A stretch of 48,216 nucleotides of DNA from Fimbriimonadaceae bacterium (GCA_019638835.1 JAHBTC010000006.1:1-48216); one strand, 5' to 3'. Shown: positions 23,458 through 31,339, numbered from the stretch's first letter. A program made the numbers and translations. Notes: generated by a model not told the origin, from the letters alone.

Positions 23458-24342
23458 ATGGAACGACAGGGCTTCGCATATCGGGTCGCTAGCATGACCG
23501 CATTGATGGCGGTTGCGTCGATCGGGTCCGCCATTGACTTGGCGTATGAGGTGCATTCTCCGCCGTTTGGGGTTGGGTTCAATCACGATCTTCTCGTTGA
23601 AGGCGCTTCGCTTGTCGATGGTGCAGGAAGTCCGACCGCGGTCGGAGATTTCAACTTCTTATTCGGGACGCTGAGTGGTTATGTGGAGGCGTTCTCCGAC
23701 ATGGCGACCGACATAACGGCGGTTGGTTCCGGGCCGCACGACGAGTTTCGGATTGTCTCGCCGACGAGTGGCCTCTTCCGCACGGAAGGTCGTATCGGCC
23801 CGCCCGGTGGACTCTATGAGGGGATTGACCGCGAGTTCACCGGAATGGGACACGGCGACGGGGCGGGAACTTCGATCCCGACAATTTGGTCGGTGGAGAT
23901 CCTTTCGACGGGCGAAGATATCGGCACTCCAGTCCGTGTGGACGTCACCGCAATCATTCAGGGGCGGCTGTTCGCGAACAAGCTCACCCACACGCTGAAG
24001 GACGATGCGTTCGCCTCGTGGAAGGTTTATGCGGAAGGCCTGAAGGTGATCGAAGGGTCATCGGTCATTGTTGACGGCCCTGGAGACATTGAGTTCCATG
24101 ATGACAACCTCTTCAGCCCCGTCACATTTATGTCGGCGGTGGGTGACACTTTCAGTCTTGAAGTTCTTTATGACCTGCGCGTGAACGGAAACACACCCAA
24201 TTCCCTCTCATTCTCCGAAGTCAACTTATCGGAAGTTCACGTCGGTGCGACGGTTGTGCCTGAGCCCGTTTCCGTGATTGGTCTGGCGCTTGGGACGGGG
24301 CTGTTATTGAAACGACGACGAAAAGCCGTCGATTCCAACTGA
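23458..24342 (+). CDS. PEP-CTERM sorting-domain protein 1
   Basis: A 294-aa exported protein with a signal peptide (about 1-27) and the C-terminal tripartite PEP-CTERM signal: VPEPVS, a hydrophobic helix (VIGLALGTGLLL) and basic KRRRK. Such tails are cut by exosortases and anchor or release surface and exopolysaccharide-associated proteins. The middle has beta-rich sequence without a named domain. I chose ATG 23458 (purine-rich GAGGCGAGAAG before it) over a TTG at 23422 that lies in the palindrome. First of four such genes in 8 kb. Confidence 0.85.
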   Translation: MERQGFAYRVASMTALMAVASIGSAIDLAYEVHSPPFGVGFNHDLLVEGASLVDGAGSPTAVGDFNFLFGTLSGYVEAFSDMATDITAVGSGPHDEFRIVSPTSGLFRTEGRIGPPGGLYEGIDREFTGMGHGDGAGTSIPTIWSVEILSTGEDIGTPVRVDVTAIIQGRLFANKLTHTLKDDAFASWKVYAEGLKVIEGSSVIVDGPGDIEFHDDNLFSPVTFMSAVGDTFSLEVLYDLRVNGNTPNSLSFSEVNLSEVHVGATVVPEPVSVIGLALGTGLLLKRRRKAVDSN

Positions 24343-24429
24343 TCTTCGCAAACAGTCATTAGTTTCTATGACTTGCCGTGCGATCGCTTCGCTCTCCAAA
24401 ATTGTGAGGTTCTTTGGAGAGAAATTCAC

Positions 24430-25017
24430 ATGATCAACCGACTTCTTTTGGTCGCGTTTGGCGTTTCGCTCGCATCTGCGTCGGCGCTAGGAACAAATCT
24501 GACACTCACCGCCGTCGCGGATGACACTTTCGTCGCGTACGTCTCAACCAACCCTACCGTAGAGGGCACGCAGTTTCTCTCTCAAGTGAGTACGTGGCAA
24601 GCTGGCACGGTCAATGGCTCGGTTACTTTGACTCCGGGCGTAACAAACTACATCAATATCCGCGCGTTTGACGTTTTTGGGGCTCCCTCGATGCTAATCG
24701 GCCAGTTGTTGCTGGACGACAACGCGTTTGTTTTCAATGACAACAGCAGCAGCATTGTTACAGCGAACGACGTGAACTGGACGGCGAGCCTTGCTGGTTG
24801 GGGCGGCACTCCCACTAGCATCACGGACATCGGCCCGAACGGACAAGGCCCTTGGAGTTTCTTTAACACGTTGCCCGCGAATGCACGGCAGATCTGGACC
24901 CCCGGTGGCGTCTCCGAAGTACGGTACTTCCAAGTACAAGTCAATGCGGTGCCCGAACCGGCGAGCCTCATAGCTCTCGGTCTTGGTGCAGTAGCGCTTC
25001 TCCGGCGTCGTAAGTAA
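24430..25017 (+). CDS. PEP-CTERM sorting-domain protein 2
   Basis: A 195-aa exported protein: signal peptide MINRLLLVAFGVSLASASALG, a beta-rich body (LTAVADDTFVAYVST is a recurring start in PEP-CTERM proteins), and the C-terminal VPEPASLIALGLGAVALL followed by RRRK. ATG 24430 is preceded by GGAGAG at a good distance; the frame extends upstream to 24373 but lacks a signal peptide there. A hairpin terminator at 25035-25072 follows. Confidence 0.88.
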   Translation: MINRLLLVAFGVSLASASALGTNLTLTAVADDTFVAYVSTNPTVEGTQFLSQVSTWQAGTVNGSVTLTPGVTNYINIRAFDVFGAPSMLIGQLLLDDNAFVFNDNSSSIVTANDVNWTASLAGWGGTPTSITDIGPNGQGPWSFFNTLPANARQIWTPGGVSEVRYFQVQVNAVPEPASLIALGLGAVALLRRRK

Positions 25018-25034
25018 GGACACTGTCCGCACTG

Positions 25035-25072
25035 GGCTCGCCTTATCAGTGGATGAGGCGAGCCTGTTTCTA
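25035..25072. terminator. Terminator between convergent genes
   Basis: GGCTCGCCT and AGGCGAGCC form a perfect 9-bp stem with a 12-nt loop, followed on + by TGTTTCTATT. The minus-strand lipoprotein gene ends right beside it, so it may act on both. Confidence 0.7.
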
Positions 25073-26089
25073 TTAGGGAGTGACGATGTCGCCCATCTGC
25101 ACGACTTCGAAGTTTGATCCGGCGATTCCTTTAAGCGAGTTCAAATCGTCATCGTTCCAGCGGGCATCTGGAGCACCCGAGATGAACCAATTGGAGCCAT
25201 TGTCGGCGACCATCATTCCGTACTTCTTCAGGGCCCTTAGGATTACTTGCGTTTGTGCCGGATACGCCGAAATGTCAAACGATGCCTTTAGCCGAACGCG
25301 CATTCCCATTGGCGGGAGATTGGGGTCGGGGTTTGAAGACGCCCAGTGCCGTGCGGGGTGAACGTAAGCCCGCCGAGTTCGCGAGACGGTGAAACGGAGC
25401 GCGTGTTTGATTTCACCTCGGGAAACTTCGTCATAGCGCACCAATCCCGGCAGAATGGGTAGACCCGCCGCATCTGCCGACGTCCAACCCGCCGGACGCA
25501 GAGCGCCAGTTTCGAGGTCGAAAATTGCACCGCTTCCTGCCCGCCAAGTGCCATCCGATTGCGGGTGAGCGTCGAACAGTTCATAGAGTTTGAGGTTGAT
25601 GCGATCGAGTACAAGGACGTGACGGTCTCCCGTGGCCGCGGCCCCTCCTTCGATGGGTGCGTTTGCGGGGATCGGATAGGGGCCAAGGTCACTCTCGTCC
25701 TCGTATTCAAACGTAACTGTCTTTCTTCGTTGGGAGCCGGGAACAACCACATACGGAATGCCGAACGGTCCGCCGTTCCAGTTCGCGCCGAAGTCCGCGT
25801 GAAGATTGATGTTTAGACCGATGCTCGCAATCAGGTTGTCGCTGTTGGGATCAACAGGATTGGCTTCAATGGGTGTATTCCAAGCGTTCGCTGCGGGGAA
25901 GATCGTAACGCCTGCGAGATCGGCATTCGCTTCGCCTTGATCGGTGAAGCCGCCACCCGTTGTTGACGTGGTCCCCGTTGTTGATGATCCACCAGTGTTT
26001 GAGGAACCAATGGAGTTTCCCCCACCTCCACATCCAAGAATCAAAGCAATCGCAAGAAGAACCGGACCCGACACTTTCATATTCTGCAT
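25073..26089 (-). CDS. Secreted lipoprotein, conserved 'ADNGS' family of unknown function
   Basis: A 338-aa predicted lipoprotein: lipobox LILGC (Cys20), then a Gly/Ser/Thr linker of about 30 residues. The body matches a widespread secreted family I know only by its motifs: FPAANAWNTPI, DESDLGPYPIP, APIEGG, GDRHVLVLD, WTSADAAGLPILPGLVRYDE, HALRFTV, and KKYGMMVADNGSNW. The His/Asp-rich conserved positions suggest an enzyme or sugar-binding protein, but no function is established that I can name. ATG 26089 and a Met at codon 4 are both possible starts. Confidence 0.85.
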   Translation of the reverse strand: MQNMKVSGPVLLAIALILGCGGGGNSIGSSNTGGSSTTGTTSTTGGGFTDQGEANADLAGVTIFPAANAWNTPIEANPVDPNSDNLIASIGLNINLHADFGANWNGGPFGIPYVVVPGSQRRKTVTFEYEDESDLGPYPIPANAPIEGGAAATGDRHVLVLDRINLKLYELFDAHPQSDGTWRAGSGAIFDLETGALRPAGWTSADAAGLPILPGLVRYDEVSRGEIKHALRFTVSRTRRAYVHPARHWASSNPDPNLPPMGMRVRLKASFDISAYPAQTQVILRALKKYGMMVADNGSNWFISGAPDARWNDDDLNSLKGIAGSNFEVVQMGDIVTP

Positions 26090-26173
26090 TTTCGGACAAG
26101 GGTGGCTCTCCCCCTGTGATACAGTTCACATTCCGCGAAAACCTCGCACCGGCCCAAGCAGGTAAACCTAAAC

Positions 26174-26962
26174 ATGGCAAACGATTTCACACGACGTGGA
26201 TTCCTTGGGCTCGTCCCCATGTTCGGCGCCCTTCCGTCCATTACGTTGGGTCAGGACGCGCCTGTTGCGCACACTCAGTTCCCCATGCAGGACCCTGCGT
26301 TGGTACAGGAGATCGTTGGGATGTCGCACGCCAACATCGACCGGGTGCGCGAGCTTCTTGCCATGGCACCTGCGCTTGCCCGATGTTGCTACGATTGGGG
26401 ATTTGGCGATTGGGAGTCTCCCTTGGGGGCCGCCTCACATATGGGACGACAGGACATTGCCGAACTGCTGATTGCTCATGGCGCCCGACCGGACATCTTT
26501 GCCTACACAATCCTCGGACAAGTTAGCGCCGTTCGGGCGATCATTGAGGCAAATCCGGGTATTCAGAAGACGCCCGGACCTCATGGGATTACCTTACTGC
26601 GTCATGCCGAGATGGGCGGCGAGATTGCGAAGCCCGTTCATGAGTATCTCACCGAATTGGGTGACGCGGGCATTGGCTTGAAGACTTTGCCAATTACCGA
26701 CGAGGAGAAACAGGTTTATGTTGGAAAGTACCGTTTTGGACCGGGTGAAACGGAAGTGTTAGAGGTCGTAATCAATAACCAAGGCACGCTCGGAATCCGT
26801 CGAGGAGATGGCTTTGCGCGGACTCTCAATTATGTTGAGACGCACGCGTTTTCGCCATCAGGCTCCGCCGAAGTTCGCGTCCGATTTGAAGTTGAAGAGG
26901 AGAAGGCCACGGGGCTCAGTGTCCACTTCCCCATGCCTGTCGCCGTCGCTCGTCGAATCTAA
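26174..26962 (+). CDS. Tat-exported ankyrin-repeat protein
   Basis: A 262-aa protein with a twin-arginine signal (TRRGFLGL near residues 6-13, hydrophobic stretch to ~26). Residues ~50-150 contain ankyrin-type repeats (SPLGAASHMGRQDIAELLI followed by HGARPDI, then VSAVRAIIEANPGIQ and GITLLRHAEMGG). The C-terminal 85 residues form a beta-rich domain (YVGKYRFGPGETEVLEVV) like the DUF3471/lipocalin-type tail found in serine hydrolases and ankyrin proteins. Probably a periplasmic binding protein; function unknown. The next gene follows after 22 bp. Confidence 0.8.
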   Translation: MANDFTRRGFLGLVPMFGALPSITLGQDAPVAHTQFPMQDPALVQEIVGMSHANIDRVRELLAMAPALARCCYDWGFGDWESPLGAASHMGRQDIAELLIAHGARPDIFAYTILGQVSAVRAIIEANPGIQKTPGPHGITLLRHAEMGGEIAKPVHEYLTELGDAGIGLKTLPITDEEKQVYVGKYRFGPGETEVLEVVINNQGTLGIRRGDGFARTLNYVETHAFSPSGSAEVRVRFEVEEEKATGLSVHFPMPVAVARRI

Positions 26963-26984
26963 GGTCCGTGAGGCGAATCGGTAA

Positions 26985-27764
26985 GTGAAGCAGGGTTTCC
27001 TCAAGTCTCCCGCACGATGGGCAGTTTTTGGTTTCTTCTTCGCGGCAGTGATGCTCGCTGGCTGGAAGACTCTCGGCCCGAAACCTTTTCCAGAAGAAAA
27101 CGGGATTGAAGAATCAACGGTCATCGTTCCTCAGGAACAGGCCGCTATGAACGTTCTAATGATCGGGAACAGCCACACAGGATCGGTCTCGCAGATTGTG
27201 AAGAAGATTCTTCAAGCCGAGACCGGCGATACCGTTCGACTTGACACTTACTTTGTGGGGCATCTCGATCAAGATGTCTCTCAAGAAGAAATGCACGAGT
27301 TAGTCGCGGACCCCAGCAACGAAATCGTCATTCTGCAAGCCCAGAAGATCAGTTCCTCCCACCAGATCGACTACAGCACTGAGGCGGCCGAACGACTCGG
27401 GCGGGCGGTAGTCGCGAGAGGCGGTCGGCTGTTCTATTTCTCGGAGTGGAAACGTAAGGGCGTTGAAGAGACCAAGTATTACGAAGACATCTACCAGGGG
27501 ATCGCAGACCGGGCGGGGGGTGAAGTCATTCCGGTCGGCCGCATATTCGATGCTGTCCTTACGAAGTTTCCAGACCTTGACTTGTGGATGTCGGATGGAA
27601 ACCACGCTAACGAATCAGGGAGCGAGATCGCGGCGATTGCGATTGCGTCTTGGTTGATTGGCGAGAAGGTTCAGAGCAAGTCCGATCTAGCCCTTCCAGA
27701 TCAGGTGCGCATCGAAGCCCAAAATGCGGTCCAACAGACTTTGAAAGCCAATTCCCACTCCTGA
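26985..27764 (+). CDS. Membrane-anchored SGNH hydrolase-like protein
   Basis: A 259-aa protein with one N-terminal TM or signal segment (12-27). The nucleophile region VLMIGNSHTG (Gly61-Asn-Ser63) matches block I of SGNH hydrolases, and Asp204-Gly-Asn-His207 (SDGNHAN) supplies the block V DxxH dyad. Block II/III residues are less clear (VILQAQ replaces the usual G..N). Substrates in this family are esters or acetylated sugars. The start is a GTG. A C-terminal helix is present. Could also be an inactive DUF4886-type relative. Confidence 0.72.
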   Translation: MKQGFLKSPARWAVFGFFFAAVMLAGWKTLGPKPFPEENGIEESTVIVPQEQAAMNVLMIGNSHTGSVSQIVKKILQAETGDTVRLDTYFVGHLDQDVSQEEMHELVADPSNEIVILQAQKISSSHQIDYSTEAAERLGRAVVARGGRLFYFSEWKRKGVEETKYYEDIYQGIADRAGGEVIPVGRIFDAVLTKFPDLDLWMSDGNHANESGSEIAAIAIASWLIGEKVQSKSDLALPDQVRIEAQNAVQQTLKANSHS

Positions 27765-27772
27765 ACTTGATA

Positions 27773-27802
27773 TTGACAAGGTCGACCCAATTCGACAATA
27801 AT
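27773..27802 (+). promoter_or_regulatory. Promoter of the AraC-family regulator gene
   Basis: TTGACA (27773-27778, perfect -35), an 18-bp spacer and AATAAT (27797-27802, 5/6). Transcription would start near 27809, before the tandem repeats at 27824-27856 and the ATG at 27868. Confidence 0.6.
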
Positions 27803-27823
27803 GAGTTCGCTAAGCGAGAAACT

Positions 27824-27856
27824 ACCACTAAGTGGCTTTCAGTCACCATTAGTGGT
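27824..27856 (+). promoter_or_regulatory. Two tandem operator-like repeats, 21 bp apart
   Basis: ACCACTAAGTGGCTTTC (from 27824) and ACCATTAGTGGTTTTG (from 27845) are near-copies spaced 21 bp, i.e. two helical turns. Each is itself nearly palindromic (CCACT-A-AGTGG). AraC proteins bind such paired direct repeats; the position downstream of the predicted start suggests autorepression. Confidence 0.5.
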
Positions 27857-27867
27857 TTTGGATTCAC

Positions 27868-28674
27868 ATGAAAGAGAATCTTGTACGAATGGGACTTGAC
27901 ATCCCACCAACGGTCGGCCCGATTTCTGGAGTCGAATTCATGCGCGAATCCATGGCGTTCACTCAAGCCGCTCAGTGGTCTCTACTCATCATCTTCCGTT
28001 TCTCCGGGGATGTGGTAATCAACGGTCGTAGGATACTTTTTGAACCTGGCACCGTGATTATCGTTCCTCCGAAATCACTCGTAAATATTCAGCGTTTCAG
28101 TGAGCCAGGGGCGATCTTCTTCTTAAACTTCGCACCTAGTCCAGAGGCGGAATTTCATCTTGGGGTCCCTATGATTAATTTCATACCGAAAGATGTTCCG
28201 ACCATCGATTCTTGGCTGAGGATTGCCATTGATCGCTTGCTGTTCAATCGAGTCACCGTTCAAGCAACGCTGTGGAACCTCCTTCTCACGATTGGAAAGG
28301 ACTTGACGGAGTGGGAAGAGAGCAATCATGTTCATCGCTTCCGATCGTTCGTTGAAGCGAATCTTGACCGACAGTTCAGTGTAAGTGAAGTCGCAGACGC
28401 GATAGAACTGAGCCACAATCACATGATTCGAATCGTACGAGAGGAACTCGGCGTCACGCCCCAGCAGTTCATTCGGGAGACCAGAATGAGTCGAGCAGCC
28501 GAAATGCTCGTTGCCAGTCCCGCCTCAATTAAGGAGATCGCGATCCGCGTCGGGATTCCCGACCTTCAGCGATTCAATAAGCTAGTCCGAGAAACATTCG
28601 GTGTTTCTCCGCGCACTCTGCGGACTGAGCGATCTGCAGCGAGTCCGTTCCGAAGTGCTGAGCCGAAGAGGTAG
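27868..28674 (+). CDS. AraC-family transcriptional regulator
   Basis: A 268-aa regulator. The N-terminal half has a cupin-like ligand domain (FEPGTVIIVPPKSLVNIQRF). The C-terminal ~100 residues carry both AraC HTH motifs: VSEVADAIELSHNHMIRIV with the linker LGVTPQQFIRETRM, and IKEIAIRVGIPDLQRFNKLV ending FGVSPRTLR. Tandem repeats and a promoter lie directly upstream. The next gene encodes a PEP-CTERM protein, a plausible but unproven target. Confidence 0.92.
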   Translation: MKENLVRMGLDIPPTVGPISGVEFMRESMAFTQAAQWSLLIIFRFSGDVVINGRRILFEPGTVIIVPPKSLVNIQRFSEPGAIFFLNFAPSPEAEFHLGVPMINFIPKDVPTIDSWLRIAIDRLLFNRVTVQATLWNLLLTIGKDLTEWEESNHVHRFRSFVEANLDRQFSVSEVADAIELSHNHMIRIVREELGVTPQQFIRETRMSRAAEMLVASPASIKEIAIRVGIPDLQRFNKLVRETFGVSPRTLRTERSAASPFRSAEPKR

Positions 28675-28799
28675 TTACTGGTTTCAGTTCACGTTTCGTA
28701 GTCTCTGTTGGACCCGGAGTACTTGCGCAGGTCAACTCTCGCGCTTAATGAAGACTCCAGTTGGCGGTCGATCCATTGTCACTGCCCCGGAGAGAAAAA

Positions 28800-29510
28800 A
28801 TGAACCGCAGACCAATTGTCGTCGCTGCTCTCTCACTTTTGTGTGCTGCAGCTTTTGCCACCACTTCAACACTGGGGGCTTCGGCCGATACTCGCATTCT
28901 GGAATTCAATCCGACCCAGAATTTCGGGGCGAGTTTCCTGAGCACGTATAACGACTCCGGAAACGACCAGCGAACACTCATGTCCTTCAGTCTCGCGAGC
29001 ATTCCATCAGGCAATGCCATTAGTTCCGCGACCTTGAGGATTTTCGGAGACAACCAGTTTGGTACCGGTCAAACCACAATTTCCGTTTTCCGACTCACAC
29101 GATCATTCACTGAGGCTCAAGCGACGTGGAACATTGCATCCACGGGAAATTCGTGGACGACTCCTGGAGGCGATGCAGTTGGCACTACCGGGGTATCGAA
29201 TACTAGCCCCTACGCCTCACTTAGTACGAACCAAATGAGCGATACGTGGCTTGAGTTTGACATTACGCAACTCGTAACTGAGTGGCATATGGGCACCCAT
29301 GACAACTATGGGATGCTTATTCAAAGCTCCGTAGGCGGGCGCTATCTGTACACTTCACGCGAAGGAGTCGCCGGTTCCACAGAGTTTGAGAGCAACCTTC
29401 CGGAACTCGTAGTAATTCACGACGCAGTACCGGAGCCCGCTACGATGACAATGTTTGTCATTGGAGCGTTAGCGCTACGGCGACGCATTGTAACCTCGAA
29501 AAAAGCGTAA
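28800..29510 (+). CDS. PEP-CTERM protein 3 with DNRLRE-like domain
   Basis: A 236-aa exported protein: signal peptide (1-28), a DNRLRE-type beta-sandwich (TRILEFNPTQNFGASFL, TLMSFSLASIPSGNAISS, then FTEAQATWNI and LEFDITQLVTEWHMG), and C-terminal VPEPATMTMFVIGALALRRR. DNRLRE domains usually lie on surface structural proteins. ATG 28800 is preceded by GGAGAG; the longer frame to 28761 lacks a signal peptide. It lies 125 bp downstream of the AraC gene on the same strand. The basic tail (RRRIVTSKKA) is slightly longer than usual. Confidence 0.88.
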   Translation: MNRRPIVVAALSLLCAAAFATTSTLGASADTRILEFNPTQNFGASFLSTYNDSGNDQRTLMSFSLASIPSGNAISSATLRIFGDNQFGTGQTTISVFRLTRSFTEAQATWNIASTGNSWTTPGGDAVGTTGVSNTSPYASLSTNQMSDTWLEFDITQLVTEWHMGTHDNYGMLIQSSVGGRYLYTSREGVAGSTEFESNLPELVVIHDAVPEPATMTMFVIGALALRRRIVTSKKA

Positions 29511-29518
29511 TTCATCGT

Positions 29519-29560
29519 CATCTACCTGTCCCGGTATCTCGCAACTGGGACAGGTAGATG
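29519..29560. terminator. Long perfect hairpin between convergent genes
   Basis: CATCTACCTGTCCC and GGGACAGGTAGATG form a perfect 14-bp stem with a 14-nt loop. No T-run follows on either strand, so it may act as an mRNA-stabilising or barrier hairpin rather than a classical terminator. Confidence 0.6.
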
Positions 29561-29574
29561 AGGTAGGTATAGGC

Positions 29575-30222
29575 TCAGTCTTCGTCAAGCGGCTTTAGTG
29601 GACGCCCTTCCGCCGCGCGGATGGCGTCTTCTAATGCCTGATCGTTCTCGTCCTTATGGTCGGGAGTATGGATACCAGTTACGGTGTCGTCATCATCATG
29701 CTTATTGACTTCTTTCGTGGCGGCCGCACCGGCGGCGGTACCAAGAGTCGCGCCTGCAATCGAACCCGCAATTACTCCGACTGGTCCCGCTGCCGCACCG
29801 GCGATTCCGCCGATCACCGCACCACCGACTCCTCCCGCGAGGCCACCCTTTTGAGGGTCTCGCTCCGGGTCGCCGTCAATCCCGTGCGGGCCCGGCTCAA
29901 GAGTTACCTTATCCACCGGAGTGTGCGGGTGCATGTCAGCCTCGGTCATGATGTGACGTTCCTCGTCATCACGTAACCCGGTAACGGGGTCGGTGTGTTG
30001 CTCTTCATCAATCTCGCTCACGGCCGCCCCCGAGGCAACCGCCCCGACAAGACCACCGACGGCGGCCCCAAGAACGGTTCCCGCAGGGCCCGCAAGGGAA
30101 CCAGCGGCCGCCCCCACGGCAGCGCCGCCGATTGCGCCTCCAGCGGTGGCCTTCTCGGCATCATTATTCTCGTCACCGTCAATTTCGACATCAAGGATGC
30201 TTTTTTCTTCGTAATCTTTCAT
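29575..30222 (-). CDS. Double glycine-zipper protein
   Basis: A 215-aa acidic protein with two near-repeat glycine-zipper segments: ~27-65 (TAGGAIGGAAVGAAAGSLAG onward) and ~120-165 (GGLAGGVGGAVIGGIAGAAAG). Both are followed by charged, Asp/His-rich linkers (DPVTGLRDDEERHI, HDDDDTVTGIHTPDH), so the protein arose by internal duplication. Glycine zippers pack into membranes or form oligomers, as in stress and surface proteins. No signal peptide is visible. A strong SD (GGAGG) precedes ATG 30222; the frame runs on to 30276 without use. Function unknown. Confidence 0.85.
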   Translation of the reverse strand: MKDYEEKSILDVEIDGDENNDAEKATAGGAIGGAAVGAAAGSLAGPAGTVLGAAVGGLVGAVASGAAVSEIDEEQHTDPVTGLRDDEERHIMTEADMHPHTPVDKVTLEPGPHGIDGDPERDPQKGGLAGGVGGAVIGGIAGAAAGPVGVIAGSIAGATLGTAAGAAATKEVNKHDDDDTVTGIHTPDHKDENDQALEDAIRAAEGRPLKPLDED

Positions 30223-30330
30223 GATCTGCCTCCGGGCGCAATGCCGAAGCACCGTCCGTGCAAGGTCAGACGACAAGATTCATAAGAATGAGATAAGAGT
30301 GGGACCGAATTCTTGGTCTGAAGCAGACGG

Positions 30331-30373
30331 AATCGTGAAATTTCACGATTGTCAGAGGTTCACTTCGTATACT
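30331..30373 (+). promoter_or_regulatory. Perfect 20-bp palindrome overlapping a -35 region
   Basis: AATCGTGAAATTTCACGATT (30331-30350) is completely self-complementary. A -10-like TATACT lies at 30368-30373, exactly 17 bp after the palindrome, so the palindrome occupies the -35 position and there is no good -35 hexamer. It lies between the divergent glycine-zipper and PEP-CTERM genes. Fits an activator or repressor dimer site controlling one or both. Confidence 0.6.
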
Positions 30374-30407
30374 TGGTCATTCCTCCAGTTGGACGAGGAG
30401 ATTTGAA

Positions 30408-31073
30408 ATGAATCGATACATTGGATTGGGCATTGGAGTCGCGATGTTGACCCCTTCAGCATTCGCAATCTCCTACTTCACCGACTTCGAAAGCGGTGTC
30501 GGGGCAGAGTGGTCCACGAACTCCACGTTCGTTTTCAACGGTACTACTACCCTCGGTAGATTCAGTACGGGAAGTACGCAGTTAACTCTTACAGGGCTGA
30601 ATCTCGGAGAGGTCGTGACCCTATCGTTTGACTTTTACGCGTTAGATTCCTGGGACGGAAACAGCGCTGGCACTGGACCAGATCGGCTCGTCGTAATGAT
30701 GGATAGCACCACGGTGCTGGACTCCACTTTCTCAAACGTAGGGTTTAACAACCAGGACTATCCACAAGCAACGGGATTAGGCAACAACCCTCGGTACACT
30801 AATGCCGATGACTGGGCAATGGACGCTGGAGGAACGTTGCCGAACGGATACTACGGAAATAGCCTTTACCGGTTTGGCGGGTCGCTAAATCCGTCCTTCT
30901 CCACTGTCGCGACCAGCAGCACAATGGTGATCAATTTCACTGACTTTGGGTTGCAAGGAGTTGGGGATGAATCTTGGTCCATAGACAATGTTCGTGTGGC
31001 CTCGGTGCCTGAACCGGCATCTCTCCTCGCGTTGGGACTTGGTGTACTGGTGCTCCGACGACGCAAAAGTTGA
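30408..31073 (+). CDS. PEP-CTERM sorting-domain protein 4
   Basis: A 221-aa exported protein with signal peptide (1-20, PSAFA cleavage) and a beta-rich body of the lectin-like type (FDFYALDSWDG, RLVVMMDSTTVLD, SWSIDNVRV). It ends with the PEP-CTERM signal VPEPASLLALGLGVLVL plus RRRK. A clear SD (GAGGAGA) precedes the ATG. The DSWDGN and VDN motifs occur in Ca-binding PEP-CTERM surface proteins. It is followed by a strong terminator at 31091-31133. Confidence 0.9.
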   Translation: MNRYIGLGIGVAMLTPSAFAISYFTDFESGVGAEWSTNSTFVFNGTTTLGRFSTGSTQLTLTGLNLGEVVTLSFDFYALDSWDGNSAGTGPDRLVVMMDSTTVLDSTFSNVGFNNQDYPQATGLGNNPRYTNADDWAMDAGGTLPNGYYGNSLYRFGGSLNPSFSTVATSSTMVINFTDFGLQGVGDESWSIDNVRVASVPEPASLLALGLGVLVLRRRKS

Positions 31074-31090
31074 ACGACAGAACCGAATGA

Positions 31091-31133
31091 AACCGGAGGG
31101 CGAGCCATCAGGCTCATCCTCCGGTTCGCTTTT
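31091..31133. terminator. Rho-independent terminator
   Basis: AACCGGAGG..GAGCC-ATCA-GGCTC..CCTCCGGTT: a long, nearly perfect stem followed by CGCTTTTG. It separates the PEP-CTERM gene from the minus-strand small gene and can serve both. Confidence 0.85.
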
Positions 31134-31138
31134 GTCGC

Positions 31139-31339
31139 TTACCCTCGATCGCCGACTTCGGGCGGGGGGTTCTGTGTGGGCGGGTTGGGTGGTGTGTCCG
31201 TCGGACGGGTCGTCTCGCCGGGGGAGTGTCGGTCCGGTACCTCTCGGTCTGGCATATCTTCGTTGGGCATGTTCTGTCCGGGGATGCGATCCCCTTCGTC
31301 TCGACGGGGGTCGTTCGGATCCATCATTCGATCTTCCAT
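31139..31339 (-). CDS. Small acidic Pro/Asp-rich hypothetical protein
   Basis: A 66-aa low-complexity protein dominated by Asp, Pro, Arg, Glu and Met (MEDRMMDPNDPRRDE, NMPNEDMPDREVPDRH, then TPPNPPTQNPPPE). No signal peptide or domain; likely disordered. A GGGAGA ribosome site precedes the ATG, and the bidirectional hairpin 31091-31133 lies right after its stop. Both support a real gene. Function unknown. Confidence 0.5.
   Translation of the reverse strand: MEDRMMDPNDPRRDEGDRIPGQNMPNEDMPDREVPDRHSPGETTRPTDTPPNPPTQNPPPEVGDRG

Noticed and set aside
24343-24429. Short inverted repeat AGTCAT/ATGACT after the first PEP-CTERM gene as a terminator
   Set aside because: Only a 6-bp A+T-rich stem and no T-run; too weak to call.
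13778-26142. An exact 17-base match between 13778-13794 (inside lipoprotein paralog B) and 26126-26142 (leader of the ankyrin gene)
   Set aside because: Flanking bases do not match and one such chance match in a window of this size is not very rare; no gene fragment is implied.
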